A DNA stretch of 64,000 nucleotides from Streptomyces sp. YPW6 (GCF_018866325.1 NZ_CP076457.1:868001-932000); one strand, 5' to 3'. Counted from the stretch's first letter, positions 26,998 through 36,317 are shown. Numbers and translations: made by a program. Notes: a model not told the origin generated them from the sequence alone.

Positions 26998-27441
26998 CTA
27001 CTTCTCGACCTCGGTGGCGAGGTTCTGGAGGAGCTCGTCGTAGATGCGGGCGAGGCCCTTGGGGGCGAAGGTCCGCTCGAAGAACCCGCCGATGCCGCCC
27101 GCGCCGTCCCAGACGGTGACCACGACGGCCTTGGACTTCCCCTCGCCGGCGGGGGTCACGGTCCAGGTGGTGACCATGGAGGAGTTGCGGTCCTTCTCGA
27201 CGAGCTGCCCGTCGGTCGGCTCGCTGACCTCCAGCAGGCAGTCGCGGACGCGCTTGCTGGTGGCCTGGAGCTTCCAGTGCACCAGGGTGCCCTCGCCGTC
27301 GCCGCCCTCCCGGACCTCGTACTCGCTGAAGTGCCCGGTCAGCACCTTGCCGCGGACGTCCTTGTAGTCGGCCAGCGCGTCGAACACCGTGTCCGCGTCC
27401 GCCGCGATGATCCGCTCCGTGGTGGCCTCGACCTGCGCCAT
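26998..27441 (-). CDS. SRPBCC-family (polyketide cyclase/START-like) protein
   Basis: 147 residues. The N-terminus AQVEATTERIIAADADTVFDALADY, a long central beta sheet, and the C-terminal helix RIYDELLQNLATEVEK fit the helix-grip fold of SRPBCC proteins. These bind hydrophobic ligands; many actinobacterial copies are uncharacterised. GGAGG stands 7 bp before the ATG. It is followed by nothing for 155 bp on its strand and preceded at 106 bp by a VOC gene on the same strand. Function not assigned. Confidence 0.8.
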   Translation of the reverse strand: MAQVEATTERIIAADADTVFDALADYKDVRGKVLTGHFSEYEVREGGDGEGTLVHWKLQATSKRVRDCLLEVSEPTDGQLVEKDRNSSMVTTWTVTPAGEGKSKAVVVTVWDGAGGIGGFFERTFAPKGLARIYDELLQNLATEVEK

Positions 27442-27554
27442 GGCTGTTCCTCCAGCTGTCCGTGGTTCGGGGGGTGAGCTGAGCCAACCACCTCGGGTGC
27501 GGCCGCTCAAAATCGGGTCCCGGAGCGGATCCGGCCGCCGGACGCCGGGGGCGA

Positions 27555-27947
27555 TCAGGGGCAGCGGGTCCCGAGGACACAGAACTCGTTGCCCTCCGGG
27601 TCGGTGAGGACGACCCAGCTCGCCCCCTCCGGCGCGACGTCGGCGCGCCGGGCGCCGAGCGCGAGCAGCCGCTCGACCTCCTCGCCCTGCTCCCGGTCGG
27701 TGGGGTTGACGTCGATGTGCAGCCGGTTCTTGACGGTCTTGCCCTCGGGGACGCGCGCGAAGGTCAGCGTCGGCGGCACCGGCCCGGGGCGGCTCTTCCC
27801 CTCGGGCACCCCGGGCGAGCCGATGCTGACGACGCCCTCCTCCTCTTCCACGTCCTGCACCTCGTAGCCGAGGACCGCGCACCAGAAGCGGGCCAGGGCG
27901 GCGGGGTCGGCGCAGTCGATCGAGAGCTCGGTGAACTTGCTGGCCAT
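27555..27947 (-). CDS. VOC-family (glyoxalase-like) protein
   Basis: 130 residues. It reads MASKFTELSIDCADPAALA, then FWCAVLGYEV, LHIDVNP and VVLTDPEGNEFCVLG, which is the standard single-domain glyoxalase-like/DUF pattern of two beta-alpha-beta-beta-beta modules. Possible metal ligands are His in RLHIDV and Glu in GNEFCV. The ATG at 27947 follows GGGAGGTCCCGACC, with GGGAGG as ribosome site; the frame is open 15 codons further. It could be a dioxygenase, lyase or resistance protein; no choice is possible. Confidence 0.8.
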   Translation of the reverse strand: MASKFTELSIDCADPAALARFWCAVLGYEVQDVEEEEGVVSIGSPGVPEGKSRPGPVPPTLTFARVPEGKTVKNRLHIDVNPTDREQGEEVERLLALGARRADVAPEGASWVVLTDPEGNEFCVLGTRCP

Positions 27948-28536
27948 GGTCGGGACCTCCCGGTCCGGTAGCGGCTCGTGCAGGGGACCCACACGTTAGG
28001 CGGTGCGCGCCTCGCGGGTGCGGCCCCGTGGCCGCGCCCCAGGGGGCGATGGCCTGCCGCGCACGACCGGGAGAACACGTGCTCGTCGCCGTCGTCGTGG
28101 GCCGACGCGTCGTCGGCAGAACCGCCGGGGCAGAGCTGAGGCGTCATGGCGTCGCGCGCAGGCAACAGCACAGCACCGCGCCCGCCCCACGCAGCGAACG
28201 CATCGACACATCGCCACCGCCACCGCCACCGCCACCGCCACTGTCACCTGCCTCCTCGCGGCACAGGACACGGGCCGTCACGGGGAAGGCGTCCCGCGCC
28301 CGGCCGCTTCACGTACACCGGTGTCCCGTCCGGCCTCGTACGACGCCCCGTCCGGGCAGGCTCGCCCACCTCCCGCGCACGCCCGGCGGGGCGCCCGCGT
28401 TAGCCCGCCCGGGTGCCTGGACCACCGGCTCGCGTGCGTCGCGGTGCGTCCCGTAGGTCGGCGGACCGGTTTGGGCCATGTTGCTGACCGTCGGGTCGAT
28501 CGGCGCGGCACCAGCCGGACACGAAGGAGACCCAGG
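27948..28536. other. Intergenic region upstream of the betaine operon
   Basis: 589 bp with no gene I can support; frames crossing it are arginine-rich and lack start signals. It should contain the promoters of the VOC gene and the betB operon. The only structured element is the GCCACC hexamer run at 28213-28242. I found no BetI-type regulator gene or clear operator. Confidence 0.45.
28213..28242. repeat. GCCACC hexanucleotide microsatellite
   Basis: Four exact GCCACC units and a fifth ending GCCACT lie in tandem about 300 bp before the betaine aldehyde dehydrogenase gene. Such tracts change length by slippage. No role is evident. Confidence 0.7.
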
Positions 28537-30003
28537 GTGGGCGAGCTGTACATCGGCGGTGAGTGGACACCGGCGGCGGCCGGCGGCCGGCGCGAGGTGA
28601 TCAACCCCTTCGACGCCTCCGTCGTCACCACCGTCGACGAGGCCGACGCCGACGACGTCGACCGCGCGGTACGCGCCGCCCGGCGGGCCTTCGAGGAGGC
28701 CGACTGGGCCGGCGCCCCCACCCGCCGCCGTGCCGACGTGCTGCTCCGTGTGCACGACCTGCTGCTGCGCGACAGGGAGGAGATCGCCCGCACCGAGACC
28801 CTCGACACCGGCAAGACCCTGGCCGAGGCCCGGATCGACGTCGAGGACGTGGCGAACGCCTTCCGCTACTTCGGCGAGGTCGCCGACAAGGACGGCGGCC
28901 GGGTCGTGGACGTGGGCCCCGACGTCCTCAGCCGGGTCGTCTACGAGCCGATCGGCGTGTGCGCGCTCATCGCCCCCTGGAACTACCCCCTGCTGCAGGC
29001 CTCCTGGAAGGTGGCCCCGGCCCTGGCCGCCGGCAACACCTTCGTCCTGAAGCCCAGTGAGACCACCCCCCTCACCACCATCGCCATGGTCCGGCTCATC
29101 GCCGAGGCCGGAGCTCCCCCCGGGGTCGCCAACCTGGTGCTCGGCTCCGGGGCGACCGTCGGCGCCGCCCTCACCCATCACTCCGAGGTGGACCTCGTGT
29201 CGTTCACCGGCGGGCTGGCCACCGGGCGCGGCATCATGGCCGGTGCCGCCGACGGACCCAAGAACGTCGCCCTGGAGCTGGGGGGCAAGAACCCCAACGT
29301 GGTCTTCGCGGACGCGGACGTCGAGGCCGCCCTGGACAACGCGCTCAACGCCGCGTTCCTCCACTCCGGACAGGTCTGCTCAGCCGGTTCCCGCCTCCTG
29401 GTCGAGGATTCGCTGCACGACCGGTTCGTCGAGGCCCTCGCCCGCCGTGCCGCCGCGATCCGGCTCGGCAACGGCATGGACGACGGCACCGAGAGCGGAC
29501 CACTCAGCTCGGCCGAGCACCGCGAGAAGGTCGAGCGCATGATCGCGGTGGGCCGCGACGAGGGCGCCCGGGTCGTCACCGGCGGTGGCCGCCCCGCCGA
29601 TCCCGCCCTCAGCCGCGGCTACTTCCTCCAGCCGACCGTCTTCGCCGACTGCCACCGCACCATGCGCATCGTCCAGGAGGAGGTCTTCGGACCGGTGGTC
29701 ACCGTCGAGCGGTTCCACACCGAGGACGAGGCCGTCGAACTGGCCAACGACACCCGCTACGGCCTCGCGGGCGGCGTGTGGACGTCGGACGCGAGCCGCG
29801 CCCAGCGCGTCGCCGGGCGGCTGCGGCACGGCACCGTGTGGATCAACGACTTCCACCCCTACGTCCCGCAGGCCGAGTGGGGCGGCTTCGGCCTCTCCGG
29901 CGTCGGGCGCGAACTCGGGCCCACCGGCCTGCGCGAATACCAGGAGGCGAAGCACATCTACCAGAACCTCAGCCCCTCCCCCACCGGATGGTTCAAGGGC
30001 TGA
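28537..30003 (+). CDS. betB: Betaine-aldehyde dehydrogenase
   Basis: 488 residues, NAD(P)-dependent aldehyde dehydrogenase. It contains APWNYPLLQASWKVAPALAAG (cofactor/substrate tunnel), the FTGG loop, catalytic base Glu in ALELGGKNPNVV and nucleophile Cys in HSGQVCSAGSR. VYEPIGVCALI and the C-terminal EWGGFGLSGVGRELG fit betaine/aminoaldehyde dehydrogenases. It should oxidise betaine aldehyde to glycine betaine. The start is GTG at 28537, with AAGGAGA 7 bp before. It is first in an operon with a GMC choline-oxidising enzyme (51 bp gap) and a BCCT transporter. Confidence 0.9.
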   Translation: MGELYIGGEWTPAAAGGRREVINPFDASVVTTVDEADADDVDRAVRAARRAFEEADWAGAPTRRRADVLLRVHDLLLRDREEIARTETLDTGKTLAEARIDVEDVANAFRYFGEVADKDGGRVVDVGPDVLSRVVYEPIGVCALIAPWNYPLLQASWKVAPALAAGNTFVLKPSETTPLTTIAMVRLIAEAGAPPGVANLVLGSGATVGAALTHHSEVDLVSFTGGLATGRGIMAGAADGPKNVALELGGKNPNVVFADADVEAALDNALNAAFLHSGQVCSAGSRLLVEDSLHDRFVEALARRAAAIRLGNGMDDGTESGPLSSAEHREKVERMIAVGRDEGARVVTGGGRPADPALSRGYFLQPTVFADCHRTMRIVQEEVFGPVVTVERFHTEDEAVELANDTRYGLAGGVWTSDASRAQRVAGRLRHGTVWINDFHPYVPQAEWGGFGLSGVGRELGPTGLREYQEAKHIYQNLSPSPTGWFKG

Positions 30004-30054
30004 CCGAGCACCACCCCGCCGCCCGCCACCGGCGGCCCCGACGAAGGACACACC

Positions 30055-31620
30055 ATGGCTTCCACCACCCCCAACGGCGCCGAGTCCGCCTACGACTACG
30101 TGATCGTCGGCGGCGGCACCGCCGGCTGCGTGCTCGCCGCCCGGCTCAGCGAGGACCCCGACTGCCGCGTCTGCGTCGTCGAGGGCGGGCCCAGCGACGT
30201 GGGCGACGACCGCATCCTGCGCCTGCGCAACTGGATCAACCTGCTCGGCTCGGAGTTCGACTACGGCTACACCACCGTCGAGCAACCCCGCGGCAACTCG
30301 CACATCCTCCACTCGCGCGCCCGCGTCCTGGGCGGCTGCTCCTCCCACAACACCCTGATCAGCTTCCTGCCGCTCCCGGAGGACCTGGACGACTGGGTCG
30401 CCCGCGGCTGCGACGGCTGGGACCCCGCGACGGTCCTGGCCTACCGCGACCGGCTCCGGACGAACATCGTCCCCGTGGCCGAGGCCGACCGGAACCCGAT
30501 CGCCAAGGACTTCGTCACCGCGGCCGCCGGTGCCCTCGGCGTCCCCGTCATCGAGGACTTCAACGCCCAGCCCTTCTCGGAGGGCACCGGGTTCTTCTCC
30601 CTCGCCTACCAGCCGGAGGGCAACCTGCGCTCCTCCGCCTCCGTCGCCTACCTCCACCCCGTCCTCGACCGGCCCAACCTCACCGTCCGCCTGGAGACCT
30701 GGGCGCACCGGCTGCTCCCGGACGACGCGGGGCGGCTGACCCGGGTGGCCGTCCGCGGGGCCGACGGCGGTGAGGCCGTCCTGCGCGCCGAGCGGGAACT
30801 CCTGTTGTGCGCGGGGGCCGTCGACACCCCACGGCTCCTCATGCTGTCGGGGATCGGGCCTGCCGAGGACCTGCGGCGGCTGGGCATCGACGTGCGGGTC
30901 GACCTGCCCGGCGTGGGCGAGAACCTGCTGGACCACCCCGAGTCCGTGATCGTCTGGGAGACCGACGGTCCGCTGCCGCCCAACTCGGCGATGGACTCCG
31001 ACGCCGGGCTCTTCCTGCGCCGCGACACCGGACAGCCCCGCCCCGACCTGATGTTCCACTTCTACCAGGTGCCGTTCACCGTCAACACCGAGCGGCTCGG
31101 CTACCCCGTCCCCGAGCACGGGGTGTGCATGACGCCGAACGTGCCGCGCGCCCGCTCCACCGGCCGCATGTGGCTGCGCAGCGCGGACCCGGCGGAGCAC
31201 CCCGCGCTGGACTTCCGCTACTTCACGGACCCCGAGGGGCACGACGAGCGCACCATCGTCGACGGGCTGAAGGTCGCCCGCGAGGTCGCGGCCACCGCGC
31301 CGCTGCGCGACTGGCTCGTCCGCGAGGTCGCGCCGGGCCCCGGGGTGACCTCCGACGCCGACCTCTCGGAGTACGGCCGCCGTGTCGCGCACACCGTCTA
31401 CCACCCCGCCGGCACCTGCCGCATGGGCGCCCCGGACGACCCGATGGCCGTCTGCGACCCCGCTCTGCGGCTGCGCGGCGTCGACGGTGTGCGGATCGTC
31501 GACGCCTCGGTGTTCCCGACCATGCCGACGATCAACCCGATGGTGACCGTGCTGCTCGTCGCCGAGCGCGCCGCGGACCTGATCAGCGGCCGCACCTCCG
31601 TACGGGGGGCCGCCCAGTGA
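30055..31620 (+). CDS. Choline-oxidising GMC flavoenzyme, choline oxidase (CodA)-like
   Basis: 521 residues, FAD-dependent. It starts YVIVGGGTAGCVLAARLSEDP and has GGCSSHN (93-99). H98 aligns with the His that binds FAD covalently in Arthrobacter choline oxidase; bacterial BetA dehydrogenases usually lack it there. Catalytic H450 (VYHPAGT) and N494 (INPMVTV) are present, as are the Glu in VWETDG and His in LMFHFYQVP. The set matches choline oxidase better than BetA. It would convert choline to betaine aldehyde, and perhaps on to betaine, using O2. The neighbouring aldehyde dehydrogenase and BCCT genes support choline as substrate. Confidence 0.85.
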   Translation: MASTTPNGAESAYDYVIVGGGTAGCVLAARLSEDPDCRVCVVEGGPSDVGDDRILRLRNWINLLGSEFDYGYTTVEQPRGNSHILHSRARVLGGCSSHNTLISFLPLPEDLDDWVARGCDGWDPATVLAYRDRLRTNIVPVAEADRNPIAKDFVTAAAGALGVPVIEDFNAQPFSEGTGFFSLAYQPEGNLRSSASVAYLHPVLDRPNLTVRLETWAHRLLPDDAGRLTRVAVRGADGGEAVLRAERELLLCAGAVDTPRLLMLSGIGPAEDLRRLGIDVRVDLPGVGENLLDHPESVIVWETDGPLPPNSAMDSDAGLFLRRDTGQPRPDLMFHFYQVPFTVNTERLGYPVPEHGVCMTPNVPRARSTGRMWLRSADPAEHPALDFRYFTDPEGHDERTIVDGLKVAREVAATAPLRDWLVREVAPGPGVTSDADLSEYGRRVAHTVYHPAGTCRMGAPDDPMAVCDPALRLRGVDGVRIVDASVFPTMPTINPMVTVLLVAERAADLISGRTSVRGAAQ

Positions 31621-31648
31621 CCCGCCATCCAGCAGAAGGGAGCCGTCA

Positions 31649-33769
31649 GTGTCGACCGTAGGAGGCAGGAACGCCGGATACGCCCCCGAGGAGCCGGCCG
31701 AACCCGAGGAGGAGGGCTCCGGCACACTCAAGCCGCTGGTCTTCTACGGCTCGGCCGTGCTGATCCTGGCCATCTCGATCTGGGCGATCGTCACCCCCTC
31801 GGGCGCCGAGGACGTCATCGGGGTGGTGGTGGACAAGATCTCCGACTGGTTCGGCTGGTACTACTTCCTGGCCGCCACCCTCTACCTGCTCTTCGTCCTC
31901 TTCATCGGCGTGTCGAAGTACGGCACCGTGAAGCTGGGCCCCAAGCACTACAAGCCCGACTACGGGCTCTTCGCCTGGGCGGCGATGCTCTTCGCCGCGG
32001 GCATCGGCATCGACCTGATGTTCTTCTCCGTCGCCGGACCGGTGAGCCACTACCTCGCGCCCCCCGAGGGGGACCCCGAGTCGCTGGAGGCCGCGCGGAT
32101 GGCCGTGGTGTGGACGCTGTTCCACTACGGCATCACCGGCTGGGCCATGTACGCGCTGATGGGCATGGCGCTCGGCTACTTCGCCTTCCGGTACAAGCTG
32201 CCGCTCGCCATCCGCTCCGCGCTCTACCCGATCATCGGCCGCCGCATTCACGGGAAGATCGGCGACGCCGTCGACCTGGCGGCCATCATCGGCACGGTCT
32301 TCGGCATCTCCGTGTCACTCGGCATCGGCGTCGTCCAGCTCAACTACGGGCTGAAGTTCCTCTTCGACGTGCCGGAGGGGCTGCCCGCGCAGATCGGCCT
32401 CATCGGCGTCGCGGTCGTGATGGCCACCGTCTCCGCCGTGGCCGGCGTCGACAAGGGCATCCGCCGGCTGTCGCAGCTCAACGTGCTCCTCGCCGTACTC
32501 CTGATGCTGTTCATCCTGGTGGTCGGCGAACCGTTCCAGCTGCTGAACGCCCTGGTCCAGAACATCGGCGACTACGTCAGCGGCTTCCCCTCGATGACGC
32601 TGAACACCTTCGCCTACGACCAGCCCACCGAGTGGCTGGACGCCTGGACGTTGTTCTTCTGGGCCTGGTGGATCGCCTGGGCGCCGTTCGTCGGGCTGTT
32701 CCTGGCCCGGATCTCCCGCGGGCGCACGCTGCGCCAGTTCGTCGCCGCGACGCTGATCATCCCGTTCCTGTTCACCGGGCTGTTCCTCGCGGTGTTCGGC
32801 AACAGCGCCCTGTTCGTCGTCCGGGACGGCAACGCCGCCTTCGGGGAGACCGCGCTCAACTCGCCCGAGCAGGCCTTCTACGGGCTGCTGGAACTCTACC
32901 CCGGGGCCACCTTCAGCGCGGGCCTGGCCACCTTCGTCGGTCTCCTGCTCTACGTGACCTCGGCCGACTCCGGAGCCCTGGTGATGGGGAACCTCAGCTC
33001 CCACCTGCCCACCCCGGTCACCGACGCGCGGACCTGGCTGCGCATCTTCTGGGCGGTCACGACGGGCCTGCTCACCCTCGCCATGCTGATCGTGGGCGGG
33101 GTCCAGGCGCTGACCGACGCGACGATCATCATGGGCCTGCCCTTCTCGTTCGTGATGTTCCTGATCATGGCGGGGCTCTATCTGGCGCTGCGCTCCGAAC
33201 GGATGAGGGAGGAGGCCCTGACCGCCACCCTGCCGGCCTCCCTCTCCGGGAGGACACCGCAGACGGGCGTGGCGGCGACGCGCACCTGGCGCCAGCGCCT
33301 GACCCGGGCGATGTCCTTCCCCGGCCCGCGGGCGGGGGCACGCTTCGTCGATGAGGTGTGCCGACCCGCCTTCCAGGAGGTGGCCCAGGCACTGCGGGAG
33401 CAGGGTGCGGAGGCGGAGATCACCTCAGGGACCGAGGAGGAGAGCGGACTCCCGCACGTCGGCATCATGGTGCCGATCGGGCCGCGCGACCAGTTCGTCT
33501 ACCGGGTGTGGCCCGTGGAACGGCCCACCCCCGGGTTCGCCACCCGGTCGATCAGCACGCACGACAGCTACGTGCGCTACGAGGTGCAGCTCGCCGAGGG
33601 CAACCAGGGCTACGACGTCATGGACTACACCCGGGAGCAGCTCATCGCCGACACCCTCGACCAGTACGAGCGGCATCTGGAGTTCCTCAGGCTCCACCAC
33701 GAGGCGACCGCCGGGTCTGCCTTCCCGGACCACCGGCCCGACGACCCGGACGCCGACCGGCCGGAGTAG
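31649..33769 (+). CDS. betT: BCCT-family choline/betaine transporter
   Basis: 706 residues. It has 12 membrane helices of the betaine-choline-carnitine transporter fold. The family signature is FFWAWWIAWAPFVGLFLARI (about residues 330-350), with the Trp-rich helix that binds the quaternary amine. LFAAGIGIDLMFFSVAGPVSHY is also typical. The last ~190 residues are a soluble cytoplasmic tail, as in BetT-type osmoregulated members. It starts with GTG at 31649 after AAGGGAG. It is the last gene of the betB-GMC-betT operon and is followed by a strong terminator. It probably imports choline for conversion to glycine betaine under osmotic stress. Confidence 0.92.
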   Translation: MSTVGGRNAGYAPEEPAEPEEEGSGTLKPLVFYGSAVLILAISIWAIVTPSGAEDVIGVVVDKISDWFGWYYFLAATLYLLFVLFIGVSKYGTVKLGPKHYKPDYGLFAWAAMLFAAGIGIDLMFFSVAGPVSHYLAPPEGDPESLEAARMAVVWTLFHYGITGWAMYALMGMALGYFAFRYKLPLAIRSALYPIIGRRIHGKIGDAVDLAAIIGTVFGISVSLGIGVVQLNYGLKFLFDVPEGLPAQIGLIGVAVVMATVSAVAGVDKGIRRLSQLNVLLAVLLMLFILVVGEPFQLLNALVQNIGDYVSGFPSMTLNTFAYDQPTEWLDAWTLFFWAWWIAWAPFVGLFLARISRGRTLRQFVAATLIIPFLFTGLFLAVFGNSALFVVRDGNAAFGETALNSPEQAFYGLLELYPGATFSAGLATFVGLLLYVTSADSGALVMGNLSSHLPTPVTDARTWLRIFWAVTTGLLTLAMLIVGGVQALTDATIIMGLPFSFVMFLIMAGLYLALRSERMREEALTATLPASLSGRTPQTGVAATRTWRQRLTRAMSFPGPRAGARFVDEVCRPAFQEVAQALREQGAEAEITSGTEEESGLPHVGIMVPIGPRDQFVYRVWPVERPTPGFATRSISTHDSYVRYEVQLAEGNQGYDVMDYTREQLIADTLDQYERHLEFLRLHHEATAGSAFPDHRPDDPDADRPE

Positions 33770-33780
33770 TACGTGCGGAA

Positions 33781-33812
33781 CGCGGGGCGGGCCCCACCGG
33801 GCCTGCCCCGCG
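33781..33812 (+). terminator. Terminator of the betaine operon
   Basis: A 14-bp stem (33781-33794 with 33799-33812, one G-U pair) closes on a 4-nt CACC loop, 11 bp after the betT stop. No other structure in the spacer is as stable. Confidence 0.8.
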
Positions 33813-33860
33813 TCAGCCGGCGGGCCGATGGACCTGACGGGCCTGACGATGCTGGCCGGG

Positions 33861-33914
33861 CTGATGGGGCTGATGGGGCTGATGGGGCTGATGGGGCTGA
33901 TGGGGCTGATGGCG
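33861..33914. repeat. 9-bp tandem repeat CTGATGGGG
   Basis: Five exact CTGATGGGG copies are followed by one degenerate copy (CTGATGGCG), between the betT terminator and the S33 peptidase gene. The unit is a multiple of three and encodes LMG repeats if read, but no real gene covers it. It is a hypervariable minisatellite candidate. Confidence 0.85.
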
Positions 33915-34025
33915 TGACCGTACGGGTCGAGTCCGCGCGGAACGGACCCTTCCGCGGGGGAATTCGGGGAGCATGCGGCGGGGACCGGTGATCCGGCGCC
34001 GCGTCCCGCCACTCCGGGAGGCCCC

Positions 34026-35612
34026 ATGACGAAACGTGCAGGAATTCTGGTCGCCGTCGGCGCGACCGTCGCCGGTCTGCTGACCGCGGCGCCCGGCCCG
34101 GCCGCCGCCACGGCGGCGACCACGCAGCCCGCCCCGAAGCCGAAGTGGACGGACTGCCCGACCGAGAACTACCCGACGCTCCAGTGCGCGAAGGTCCGCG
34201 CCCCGCTGGACCACCGCCGCCCGTCGGGCCGTCAGATCACGCTCGCCCTGTCCCGCGTCCCGCACACCGCGAAGACCTTCCAGGGCCCGCTGCTCGTCAA
34301 CCCGGGCGGCCCGGGCGGGAGCGGCCTGTCGATGGCCGGGTTCGTCGCGTCCTCGCTGCCCGAGAAGGTGGCCGCCCAGTACGACGTGATCGGGTTCGAC
34401 CCGCGCGGCGTCGGCAAGAGCAGCCCCGCCCTGAACTGCCTGCCCGGCCACTTCGACGCGGTGCGCCCGGACTCGGTGCCGACGTCCTACCGGGCGGAGC
34501 GGATCAACCGCGACCGCGCCGAGGCCTTCGCGCGGGCCTGCGGTGAGAAGCACGGCGACGTGCTGCCGTACATGGACACGGTCAGCGCGGCCAAGGACCT
34601 CGACGTGATCCGCCGGGCGCTGGGCTCCCGGCAGCTCAACTACTTCGGCTACTCCTACGGCACGTACCTCGGCGCGGTCTACGCCCAGCTGTATCCGGAG
34701 CGGGTGCGCCGGCTGGTGCTGGACTCGGTCGTCGACCCGGACGGCGTCTGGTACGAGGGCAACCTCGGCCAGGACTACGCGTTCGACGACCGGCACAAGG
34801 CTTTCGCCGCCTGGGTCGCGAAGAACGACGCCGCGTACGGCCTGGGCACCGACCCCGCACGGGTCGAGGCCGCCTGGTACCGGATGCGGGCGGACGTGGC
34901 GCGCAAGCCCGCCGGCGGCACGGTCGGCGCGAGCGAGCTGGAGGACGCCTTCCTGCCCGGCGGCTACTACAACGGCTACTGGCCCTACCTCGCGGAGGCG
35001 TTCGCCGCGTATGCGAAGGACGGGGACGCCGAGGCGCTGGTCGAGGTGTACGAGAACTTCGGCGCGGTCGACGCGAGCGGCGACAACGGCTACTCGGTCT
35101 ACACGGCCGTCCAGTGCCGCGACGCCGGCTGGCCCGAGCACTGGAGCACCTGGCGCAACGACAGCCGCCGGATCCACAAGAAGGCGCCGTTCATGACCTG
35201 GAACAACACCTGGTACAACGCGCCGTGCGCGAACTGGCCGGTGCCTCCGCTGAACCCGGTCCGGGTGAACAACCGCCTGCTGCCCCCGGCCCTCATCCTC
35301 CAGGCCACGAACGACGCGGCGACCCCGTACGGCGGTGCGGTCAGCATGCACCGCAAGCTCAAGGGCTCCAGCCTCGTCGTGGAGGAGGGCGGCGGCAACC
35401 ACGGCATCACGCTGAGCGGCAACGACTGTCTGGACGAGCATCTGGCGGCCTATCTGACCGACGGCACGGTGCCGCGCGGCCGGGGCGAGGCGGACGCCGT
35501 CTGCACCGCCCTGCCGGACCCGAAGCCGCTGCCCGCCGAGAAGGCGGCGGCGCAGTCGGTGGACAACAGCAAGGGCAGCCGCCTGCACGGCCTGCTGGGC
35601 TTCCGCCACTGA
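34026..35612 (+). CDS. Secreted S33-family alpha/beta hydrolase (tripeptidyl aminopeptidase-like)
   Basis: 528 residues. The signal peptide MTKRAGILVAVGATVAGLL ends at an Ala-rich cleavage region (PAAATAA). The oxyanion segment NPGGPGGSG, nucleophile in YFGYSYGTYLGA, Asp in QATNDAATP and His in GGGNHGITLSG form the S33 triad. The C-terminal ~110 residues correspond to the TAP-like C-terminal domain. Streptomyces tripeptidyl aminopeptidases and SlpD/E proteases share this layout and trim N-terminal peptides outside the cell. GGGAGG precedes the ATG. Monocistronic, with a strong hairpin after it. Confidence 0.9.
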   Translation: MTKRAGILVAVGATVAGLLTAAPGPAAATAATTQPAPKPKWTDCPTENYPTLQCAKVRAPLDHRRPSGRQITLALSRVPHTAKTFQGPLLVNPGGPGGSGLSMAGFVASSLPEKVAAQYDVIGFDPRGVGKSSPALNCLPGHFDAVRPDSVPTSYRAERINRDRAEAFARACGEKHGDVLPYMDTVSAAKDLDVIRRALGSRQLNYFGYSYGTYLGAVYAQLYPERVRRLVLDSVVDPDGVWYEGNLGQDYAFDDRHKAFAAWVAKNDAAYGLGTDPARVEAAWYRMRADVARKPAGGTVGASELEDAFLPGGYYNGYWPYLAEAFAAYAKDGDAEALVEVYENFGAVDASGDNGYSVYTAVQCRDAGWPEHWSTWRNDSRRIHKKAPFMTWNNTWYNAPCANWPVPPLNPVRVNNRLLPPALILQATNDAATPYGGAVSMHRKLKGSSLVVEEGGGNHGITLSGNDCLDEHLAAYLTDGTVPRGRGEADAVCTALPDPKPLPAEKAAAQSVDNSKGSRLHGLLGFRH

Positions 35613-35635
35613 GCCGCCCGCGTCGATGCGGGTCC

Positions 35636-35680
35636 GCGGCCGCGACAGCACCCCCACCGGGCCGGCTGTCGCGGCCGCGT
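35636..35680 (+). terminator. Terminator after the S33 peptidase gene
   Basis: CGCGGCCGCGACAGC (35636-35650) and its exact complement (35666-35680) form a 15-bp stem with a 15-nt loop, 23 bp after the stop codon. It also lies 53 bp beyond the convergent HEAT gene and may serve both. Confidence 0.75.
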
Positions 35681-35732
35681 CCGGACGGGACGGGCTCCGC
35701 CCGCGCCCCGGGCACGCCGCCCCCGTCTGCGC

Positions 35733-36317
35733 TCACTCCCCCGGCAGCCGGCTGAGCGCCGCAGCCGCTGCCGCGCCGAGCCGTGGATGCGGGAGGGCCG
35801 CCGTGAGGACCGGGCGGGCCTGTTCGTCGGCGAGCCGGCCGAGCCCCTCGACGCAGGCCAGGGCGACGCGCCAGTGGGGTTCGCCCGGGGCCAGCAGGCG
35901 TTGCAGCGTGGCGACCAGGGCGGGCACCGACTCGGGGGCCCGCAGGTCGGTCAGCAGGCGCACCGGGTGCAGCGCGTACGCGGTGCGCAGGGCGTTGGTG
36001 GCGAGCGCGGCGGCGGCCCGGGGCGTGCGGGGGTCGTTCAGGCGGGCCAGGGCGTGGGCGGCGGAGACGCAGCGTTCGGGGTCGCGGTGGTTGAGCAGGA
36101 GCACCAGCGCCTCGAAGGCCCGCCGGTCGCCCGCGCAGCCGAGCCGGAAGGCGGCCATCTCGCGCGCCCACAGCGGCTGGTGCGGCTCCACGAGGACGCG
36201 GGCCAGCTCCTCGGGGTCCTCGGCGGCGACGAGCCGGGCGTACCGCGGCGATCCGGCCGCCTCGGGCTCCAGCCGGTCCACGAGTGAACGGAACTCCTCG
36301 TCCCTGACGTCATCCAT
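35733..36317 (-). CDS. HEAT-repeat protein
   Basis: 194 residues of mostly helical sequence with at least four HEAT/PBS-lyase-like repeats. Examples are LWAREMAAFRLGCAGDRRAFEAL, then DPERCVSAAHALARL, and PHWRVALACVEGLGRLADEQA, each with the 'A..aL..l' turn. Such repeats mediate protein contacts; no enzymatic residues are visible. The ATG at 36317 is the likely start although the ribosome site is weak; the frame is open to 36386. It is convergent with the S33 gene and divergent from the 3-hydroxybutyryl-CoA dehydrogenase gene. Confidence 0.72.
   Translation of the reverse strand: MDDVRDEEFRSLVDRLEPEAAGSPRYARLVAAEDPEELARVLVEPHQPLWAREMAAFRLGCAGDRRAFEALVLLLNHRDPERCVSAAHALARLNDPRTPRAAAALATNALRTAYALHPVRLLTDLRAPESVPALVATLQRLLAPGEPHWRVALACVEGLGRLADEQARPVLTAALPHPRLGAAAAAALSRLPGE

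Noticed and set aside
28003..28536. N-terminal extension of the betaine aldehyde dehydrogenase
   Set aside because: The extra 178 codons are low complexity and include the GCCACC repeat; AAGGAGA and a GTG at 28537 give a normal-length enzyme.
33834..33917. Small LMG-repeat peptide encoded by the CTGATGGGG minisatellite
   Set aside because: The frame has no ribosome site and the composition is wholly due to the DNA repeat.
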